Shown piece by piece: positions 56,815 to 64,000 of a stretch of DNA of 64,000 nucleotides. The translations under genes were made by a program, and so were the position numbers. Below the pieces are notes generated by a model. The model ran no database searches. It was not told the DNA's origin and was given only the letters and a program-made list of their open reading frames with translations. Positions within the stretch are counted from its first letter, which is position 1, and every line of letters starts with the position of its first letter. Origin of the DNA: Ischnura elegans (taxonomy: Eukaryota; Arthropoda; Insecta; Odonata; Coenagrionidae); the NCBI RefSeq assembly GCF_921293095.1, contig NC_060258.1, forward strand, positions 4,402,001-4,466,000. The letters run 5' to 3'.

Positions 56815-57175
56815 ATGTTCCCCTCCCAGTCATCATTACTTAACGTCACACTACCATCCCCCTACGACCCCCAGCCTTGATTCCCTCATGTCTTTTAAAC
56901 CTTTTGAGAACCCCTCCTTCCTCTATCTTTTTTCCTTGTCGTTTATCCCATGCAAGCCAACCCAAGGTCCCCCCACTCCTTTCTTCAAGAAACAGCTTTA
57001 CCCGTCATCAACGCTCCTTCCCACCCGCCCCCCTTTTTCGGTTCCCACCCCCTTCCACCAAAGTTTACCCATTTAAGAGCACGCCACCCATCTAATTGTA
57101 CCTGATGATAACACTTGATGTTGAAACCCAGGTCATGATATTTAAAATAAAGTGTGGAATAAAAAAAGTTATTTT
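56815..57175 (+). repeat. Retroelement-like 3' end with exact hammerhead boxes
   Basis: A C/T-rich stretch (56820-57095) is followed by CCTGATGATAACACTTG, TGTTGAAACCCAGGTC, an AATAAA at 57146-57151, GTGTGGAATAAAAAAAG and then ordinary sequence. The order pyrimidine-rich region, CTGATGA..GAAAC, polyA-like tail indicates the 3' end of a retroposed element. Overlapping short ORFs in the C/T-rich part show no domain. Confidence 0.5.
57099..57136 (+). ncRNA. Hammerhead-core-like motif (CTGATGA..GAAAC)
   Basis: CTGATGA at 57102-57108 and GAAAC at 57123-57127 match the two conserved hammerhead boxes exactly. The sequence between can form an AACA/TGTT stem with a CTTGA loop. ACCTG and CAGGT at the outer edges can pair. 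A clear cleavage triplet in the right geometry is not obvious. Confidence 0.4.
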
Positions 57176-57189
57176 ATTTCATTCCATAA

Positions 57190-57430
57190 GGTTTTAGATT
57201 TCTAAAGGGCGATATCTATTTTTTGTAATGAAATGAAAAGTGAAAATTTTCAACCCTGTGATGGCTAAGTATGAATTCTGGGAAAAGCCCGTTTGACATC
57301 ATTCTGGTTCCTGCTGCCGCTGTGTGAGGCCACCTTGGTGCGAGGCTATGAGCCCTGCTATGATGAAGGCTGCTAGCAGAGTCCCCTTCTTGCAGGTAGT
57401 GCTTGTCTTAAATAAACATTAATGGCTTCA
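57190..57430 (+). repeat. Dispersed repeat family R, copy 1
   Basis: Shares ordered blocks with 59119-59375: GCGATATCTATTTTT, GAAAAGTGAAAA, GATGGCTAAGTATGAAT, GAGGCTATGAGC and GAAGGCTGCTAGCAG, then TTAAATAA. About 240 bp, same orientation, no ORF. Probably a SINE or MITE family. Confidence 0.6.
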
Positions 57431-59118
57431 ATAACTATCATATTATTTTTATTATTATGAAATATTAGTTAGAAATAAATACTGGTTTGAGCATTAGCTT
57501 TTTTACTTAACGGCTGGTGTCCTAACACCCCCTGCCAAACACCTTTTTATGCAGCTTACAGGGGGAAGCAGATCTAGATGTAGATGTGTACGGCGCCGAC
57601 AGTAGATGTGATTTATAAAAGAATTAATACGTGATTATTGAATTTAAATCAATAGTTTATTCCAGGAAAGATTTATTATTTATATATTTATAAAAAATGT
57701 TTATTTCTAATGCTTGCGTTCACTGAACTCCAAAGCTTAATCGTCTCGACCTCTTGGCAACGCGTTAAATAATAATAATATGTTTCGATTTTGAGCCACG
57801 GCGTTCCTAACGTGAAAAACCTATTAAGCCTAAGAAGCCATATTTATAAACTGTACTATTGGATGGTGTTCACTAAAAACAGCTTCTTTTAACCTCAAAA
57901 GTGTTGTATTTCTCCCTTATTATCAGTGGCTTCTGCACAGGGGGTCTTTGCTGCACCGGCTGGCAGCTAAAATCATGAACTCCTGCATCTAAGGGATAAG
58001 CCGTTATACTCATATGACTCAAATTACCATTGATGGTATGCATAGGATGGATTTCGGTATGATTGCACTTGCGGTTGGACACAGTCGAAGGTGGTCACGT
58101 ACCAAAGATTCAATCAGGAGGAGGCGACACGAAATATCCAAGAAAGATTATGAAGGGATGAGAGGGAGGAGGAGGATACAAAGAAGATAAGGGATAAACA
58201 CACGATGGAGATAAGCAGAACATCGACACATCCACGAAGGATGGAATCTTCTCAAATGGGAGTCTCCAACGTCATTATCATATTCAAAGGTGACGTTTTC
58301 GAGTCGGCAGTCTGACTGTATTGCATTTGCAGAAGTCGACTGAGAGAGTATAGTGAATTTACATTTCTTAGAGGAAAGAGGGAAGGGAGTGTGGAAGGAA
58401 ACCCGGCTTAGTCATTCATACGAAAGACACGGTTGGTATCAAGGCTTAAAGTTCCATCCGAGGGACGGAATATTATAACTAAATTGCTCCCTGGAAAGTA
58501 ACCAACTAGAGAAGTAGGAATTTCCTGATATACTTCCCCCAGCGTTTGCTTTGGATACAGAATCTGCTGGCACGACTTCTTCATGTTTTCTACCGAAGTA
58601 ACTTTTCAATAATTTTCGTATTTTCACCACCTATTTTTTCATCATATTATGTATAAACATAGATTATCATATACAACTTAACGAGTTTCATATTTGTCAG
58701 GCGTGGATAGGATGACAAACCAATGGTAGATTTTAGTTTTCAATGTAGACGTATTAGTCTTTCAATCCTTCAGTTACGGGTGCGATACTAATTGGTAAGT
58801 GGTACCTAGTACACTTCAGCTGATGGAATATTTATGTCTTCTTTTATTAATAAAAATATACATCACTACGATGTAGGCTGCCTATAGGGTAATGGTGGCC
58901 TGAAAAACATATTTGGAAGTAGAAAGTGCGGACAAATTAAGTTTCATTTACATTAAAAAGTCATGGAACCCTTAATTTTCAGATTGATAGCATGAAAATT
59001 TATAATGCCGAATCATGCTTTAAAAATTGGACGGTATTATTTACGACGATAGGGTATTTCCTATTATTTTTTATTGCCTAAATCGAAAGATTTTTACTCC
59101 TGGAGTCCATATTTCACG
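57431..59118. other. No supported gene
   Basis: AT-rich, with a purine-rich patch at about 58110-58200. No ORF with a recognised motif. Confidence 0.5.
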
Positions 59119-59375
59119 CTTTTAGATTTTTAAGTGACGATATCTATTTTTCGCCAATAAATGAAAAGTGAAAAATTTCAAGCACGCGAAAACGCGACGG
59201 CTAAGTATGAATACCGGGAAAACTCCGAGTGACGTCGTTCTGATGCACGTTGCTGCAAGTGAAGTGACCTTGGGGCGAGGCTTTGAGCGCTGATATGACG
59301 AAGGCTGCTAGCAGGTAGCCGAGTACCCTGCTAGCTGGTAGCACCTGGCTTAAATAAGGGTTATTAATACCTTAC
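59119..59375 (+). repeat. Dispersed repeat family R, copy 2
   Basis: Second member of the family seen at 57190-57430: ACGATATCTATTTTT, GACGGCTAAGTATGAAT, GAGGCTTTGAGCGCTG, GAAGGCTGCTAGCAG. It has an extra GTAGCCGAGTACCCTGCTAG segment that folds back on GCTAGCAGG. Confidence 0.6.
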
Positions 59376-60271
59376 TAAACAAAGAAAGCTTTCCGACCTT
59401 AGCCAGCTTTAATAAGTGATTATTAAGAATGTTTCCCTGAGCTCTGTGCCTCATGCATGCATTGATAATCTCAGACGATGTATAACTCCTGTCTACTCGC
59501 ATAGACACTAGGTCCCTGTGACGTCAAGTGGAGTGGAATCGCATTGGCGCCAATCTGACCTTTTTCAAATGAGGATAAAAATCGACCATTGACATTCGTC
59601 TAAACCGGTATTTCTAAAACCAAATAATTTGTATATTATGAGTACACTAATGGTGGGTAACGAATCGCAATCAATGCCTTTCGTTTTCTTTGAAGACGGA
59701 AACTACCCTATTATCCCTACTACCATATTACCTTTGGATATAGGTTACATTAACTAGTCGTGGTGATGAGTTATAAAGTTAAAGTGAGATTCTAAAATTT
59801 CAATTAGCTAAAAATGGTTTGCAGTGACACTCTCTTAAGCTAACCCATAATATTTGCGCAGTTAAAATAACATTCAAATTCCGATACTGCAAATTAAAAT
59901 ATTAAACCATTGAGGTTATATATCTTGGTTGTTTGCTTTCTAACGAAGAAATGCCGATTGAAACTAAAAGCTAAGATGCAATTGGATACTTTATTTAATT
60001 ATTATTTGGACTAATCTAATCCCTGTCGCAGACTAATGAATAATCACCCCAAGCCAAACACCCTAGTGGTTGCTTTCTGGAACCTATGTATGCATAGAAA
60101 AAATAAGTCATAAATCAATCGGAGGTAACACTTAACGTGTGGAAAATTAGAATGGAAACTTGTTGAACTAATGGAAAAATTATTCGTGTTTTTTGTAGAC
60201 TATGGAATACAGGGAAAATTCTCAAATGCGTTAGGGTCGTGATAATTCGTTCTATAATCTGCTGTACATTA

Positions 60272-60761
60272 GGCCGGCCCTTATTTTTCAGAATTGCGAA
60301 AAGTTATGTTTTACAAGTCTCAAAATGAGGTTTACATTCACGTGTTAAAATTTGGTTACTTTAAAATTAATGGCAACCCGTCCCCAAGGGCCCTAAGTAC
60401 TGAGGACCCTTAATTGAGTTTTTTGGAGCAAAAAAGTGCTGTTTCTATGTAAAGCGTGAAAGTAAAGACCTTTGGTGCCGATTTTGTTTGGTTTGACCTA
60501 TCTCTAAGCGTTTAGGAAATATCGTCTGTCGTAATGCAATCCACCCCCCACGGCGCAACCCCGCACTGCAGCACCGCTGAAGTACGGCCCGCACCACTTA
60601 CTAAACTCAATTAAGGGTCCTCAGTACTTAGGGCCCTTGGGGCACAGGTTGCCGTTATTTTAAAGTAACCAAATTTTAACATGTGAATATATACCTCATT
60701 TCGATCATTTTGAGACTAGGAAAACATAACATTTCGCAATTCTGAAAAACAAGGGCCGGCC
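60272..60761. mobile_element. 490-bp MITE with about 155-bp TIRs
   Basis: The ends GGCCGGCCCTTATTTTTCAG and, inverted, GGCCGGCCCTTGTTTTTCAG are flanked by TA (60270-60271 and 60762-60763). The arms extend inward to about 60425 and 60602 (CTTAATTGAGTTT and its complement). The GC-richer centre of about 175 bp has no ORF. It resembles TA-targeted MITEs and must depend on another element's transposase. Confidence 0.85.
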
Positions 60762-60763
60762 TA

Positions 60764-62514
60764 CTGTTCATCCGTGCTGTTTTTTCATTCAAACCGTGCA
60801 TCACCAAAGAGTGCTCCGAATCCTCGAACACTGCTCCATTATCTACTCCTATGCCTGTCCCTCCAACCTTAAAATTCTTGTACATAAATTCCGTCTCTCT
60901 CTCCCTCGCTCTAACAGAGATCACTCTCTTACAGACCCCCTACCTTTTTCAACACACTTTCGACCACTCACCCTTCCCTGGATATTTCAGTTCCAATCAG
61001 ATGATTCAAGAGGCAGCTTTGGAAGGCCATCTTCTGTACCTCTGTTTCATCCTACTTGTAATTTATATTTGTGAAAGCTGAAGATTTTAAGTGTTCTATG
61101 CAATTTAAAAGCCCTATTGGCTGTTTTTGGATAATATGCTAATATAAAAAATATAAAAATTCTTTTTGAGAATCGACTTTTACTACAGTAAAATAGATAG
61201 ACATTGTCTTACATGTAAGCTGAACTTATTTTCTCTCATTCAAACTGAAAGTTCGACTAGAAGTCTCTATTAAGTTTCCGGGCGATATGGATTGTTTGCA
61301 GTGGTGTGCTTGTTAAAAAATTACATGACAATGAAATTACACTTTTATGAATTTTGGTGCCTCAACATGTCTAAAATTCACGTCTACCAACAAATATTGG
61401 TGACCAAAAAAAAGGTTTATTTAAAAATATGCAGACGTCACTTGTAACAAAAAATACAGAGTGATATTTTACTAGTCAATTAAGCCATGAGTCAAGGAAA
61501 AAGTGTTCCCTCACTGCTAAATTTGCCATGACGTCACTGAGTTTTTGTGCCATTCAATAGAAGTTTGGTGAGTCCAGCGATCCGTTTCTCATTGCTCTCA
61601 AATACTTAAACATTCGCGACAAGCATCATCGTTCAAAGAGAAAATGTAGAAGCATTAAGTCAATAAAGGTGACAGTCCGCGATATCTTATCTCCTCCTCA
61701 CATTGACTCTGCCTTCATCTGCCTTTTATCACTTACGAGGAAATAACTCACAACATAACTTAAGTGCATAGGCCACTACATAGAATTGATGAATAAATAT
61801 CATCACTGTCGGAATAAAATAGGAAAATTGGCACAGCTAATGGCTATAAGATGACATGTTTTCTTGGGATTACACCATTACTACCGGCGATCATTTAAGA
61901 AACAAACCCGATGGTCACTTACATACTCATAGTACTACGGGGAGTGAAGGATCCTAAAATAATACTAGGGTCGTTCAATAGTTCCTGAGGACCTCCGATA
62001 AACTGCTCTCTTAGTATCAAAATCTATGTTAAACAGAAATATGCACTCATGAATAGCCAGCTGTAAAATTTTCAGATTCCTCCATCCCATAAGAATTACA
62101 GACATAAACTAAATGATCTTAGATAACATTGCTTTTTTATTCACTTACTTTGACATTTCTTGAACATTAAGATGAAATCCTTCTTTTGTCACGGCAAAAA
62201 TTTCTCACAAAAAACTCCAAATACATTCCAACCTGTGATAACATGAGTTTTTGCTCTAGCTCTTCATTTCTCTTCTTTATTCGGAGGAATTTCACTCTGT
62301 TTCTTTATATTCTTCAATCTATGCATTGTATTCAGCACCATTGGAGCCATTAAGTGTTTCCGAGCCTTGGAATACTTCTGGGTTCATTTCCAGGGACTGA
62401 GAGCTGACCTAGAACTTCAATGCGCAAAAAGAAAGGATGTATTGGTATTAAAAATGCGTATGAATAACCCGATGAGTGTTTTTGTTATGGATAAAATTAG
62501 CCATAAAATATAGG
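60764..62514. other. No supported gene
   Basis: Short overlapping ORFs around 60796-61081 show no domain. The rest is AT-rich without recognised structure. Confidence 0.5.
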
Positions 62515-62558
62515 AAAACGATATGTTGGTATACCTACGTATACCTACATATCGTTTT
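62515..62558. repeat. 44-nt near-perfect palindrome
   Basis: AAAACGATATGT and its exact complement ACATATCGTTTT enclose GGTATAC-CTAC-GTATACC, giving a 12 + 7 bp stem with a single T-T mismatch and a 4-nt loop. Two direct copies of CGTTATACAGTA follow at 62561-62572 and 62579-62590. Confidence 0.85.
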
Positions 62559-63549
62559 AGCGTTATACAGTACATTATCGTTATACAGTAAGCATACTTA
62601 CGTCAATCATCCAAGCCTGAAGTTATTCTATTGGTATTTTGCTCTCCGGTGAGCGAGGATGGCTCTTTTCAAAGAGTGGTCATCCGTATTTTGAGAGACA
62701 GTTCTCGTGCCCACTGCCTGCTCACCTTCCATAGTGAACAGAGCCACCCAACACAAATTCTCCACGACATTCTCTTCTTGCAAGGAAACCGTTTTTCACA
62801 ATGCATCCCTTTCGACCCCAAAGAGAAGACCATGTATGGGCATCAGGAGACTCCTGCTTCAGGAGTCCACTTATCTATCTGCATCTCACGAGTCTGCATA
62901 AATCTGTTAGCCTCTTCTCATATGCACATGTTTCCTTCAATTTATTAACCAAGGATGTCATACTGATCTGTTTCCGTGAGAGCACATGATCACTCAGCTT
63001 TTCAAGCGGAAACATCACGTCACCATGCCACAGTAATCCATTGTCAGTGGTAAAGCAGATATGTCACAGAAATAACATATCCATGTTATTTTTGGAGGCG
63101 ACATTGCTGTCCCTGGAAAGAAGTAGTATTTCTTTGGTAAGCCATTTTTATACATTTCCACAGGTGAAATATGCTCTTTGAATGTATCATCTAAAGCATT
63201 ACATTGATTCCGTTCACTTGGGACTTACATTGACTGTGACTGGCCTATTGTTTGTTCCTATCCCCTTATCTTCTTACCTCGACCTCCTGCCTCAGCCCTT
63301 ACGATGCCGAGATTGGAATCCCTCCTTACCTCACTTCCCCAAAACACCATGCAGACTAAAAATATCCCATAGGGGACCATTTCATTAGTGCTACAAGTAA
63401 TCCCGCAGCTAATTGGTAGAACACTAGTCATTTTCTGAGATGAAAGTTTGTTCCAACCTGGAGAGAAATTAATTCTATAGTCTTTGACCAAAATGGACTC
63501 TTATGAAAGGGTAAATTTGGCCTTTCTTTAAACACTGTTCTGGTTGCAG

Positions 63550-63629
63550 ATGCTGGAGAACTTCAAAAAAGTGAGGAGCGAAAGTCACATACCAGAAGAA
63601 ATTTGCACCGTACAACAATTACAATATTC
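63550..63629 (+). CDS. Possible exon of another gene (weak)
   Basis: A strong acceptor-like stretch (CCTTTCTTTAAACACTGTTC, then TGGTTGCAG) precedes 80 nt ending at a GTGAGT. Read in the frame that needs one base from a previous exon, it gives AGELQKSEERKSHTRRNLHR and is open throughout. That phase equals the phase of the terminal exon of the zinc-finger gene. Nothing else supports it, and an earlier GTGAGG donor lies inside it. Confidence 0.2.
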
Positions 63630-64000
63630 GTGAGTTGTACATGTAATGAATCGACTTAGAATGTGAGATCCCCTTGTAGTTCTAACCCCCTTCCTCTCCT
63701 TCCAGTGGTGTAACTATTGCCTCATGGGTGCAATGCAGCCAATGCACTAAATCTCAAGATGAAATTGAAACTAAAAGTTTGACTTATCAATTTTATTATT
63801 GGAGGCTTTAGTTTAGGTGACTATAAAATTATAATATCAATATGAAATTATCATTTCTTTCATTGATTTCTGGTCGGCATTTGTCCTTTATGTATCAACT
63901 CATGGCAGCTATTTTAGAATGATATAAGGCAAGTAAAAGTAAATGTAAAAAAATCTAACAATTGATGACTATGGGTAATGGCCACGCTCATGTCAACAAA
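63630..64000. other. End of window, nothing recognised
   Basis: AT-rich sequence with no supported feature. Confidence 0.5.

Noticed and set aside
1..64000. CRISPR arrays, operons, ribosome binding sites
   Set aside because: The spliced gene and the eukaryotic transposons make the window eukaryotic. No spaced direct-repeat array was seen.

Overview
The window is AT-rich eukaryotic nuclear DNA. One multi-exon C2H2 zinc-finger gene has GT-AG introns of about 1.8-3.2 kb. Almost everything else recognisable is transposon sequence. The mix of Transib, piggyBac, a CR1-group LINE, Penelope-like elements (PLEs) and hAT- and pogo-like ends suggests an arthropod, most likely an insect. I cannot name the species from sequence alone.

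Region 1 (1-14.6 kb): an internal and 3' part of a zinc-finger gene on the + strand. Supported exons are 1956-2081, 3864-4022, 6363-6491, 9716-9788 and 12500-14169. They join in frame into about 718 residues: an acidic N-terminal linker with a duplicated exon, one isolated finger, then 11 tandem fingers. A nonsense change ends the array and decayed fingers follow. The 5' exons lie upstream or were not recognised. Introns carry a tRNA-SINE-like head, a hAT-like element and two pogo/Tigger-like ends.

Region 2 (15.7-20.2 kb): T1, a TA-flanked DNA transposon with roughly 285-bp terminal inverted repeats (TIRs). A decayed piggyBac (P1) sits inside T1's right TIR. T1's intact left TIR serves as the empty-site reference.

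Region 3 (20.3-27.6 kb): a fold-back element, a decayed Transib relative (copy D), and Transib copy A (24534-27641) with CACAGTG-type ends and CGTCG target duplications.

Region 4 (33.66-43.17 kb): a TTAA-class piggyBac (P2) with a broken but recognisable transposase gene. It is interrupted by Transib copy B (34302-37520) and by a 5'-truncated CR1-group LINE (38982-42085).

Region 5 (43.55-52.92 kb): element X, with roughly 435-bp TIRs and fragments of an unclassified transposase-like protein on the - strand. It is interrupted by Transib copy C (44591-47922) and by a Penelope-like element (49022-52015). That PLE has RT and GIY-YIG domains and carries a 5'-truncated second copy head-to-head.

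Region 6 (53-64 kb): further PLE debris, dispersed and tandem non-coding repeats, a 490-bp palindromic MITE and perfect hairpins. A possible exon of another gene lies at 63550-63629.

The most interesting themes are: (i) four related Transib copies that keep the transposase C-terminus, RAG-heptamer-like ends and, in three copies, CGTCG target sites; (ii) element X; (iii) at least seven hammerhead-core-like motifs in PLE or PLE-like tails.
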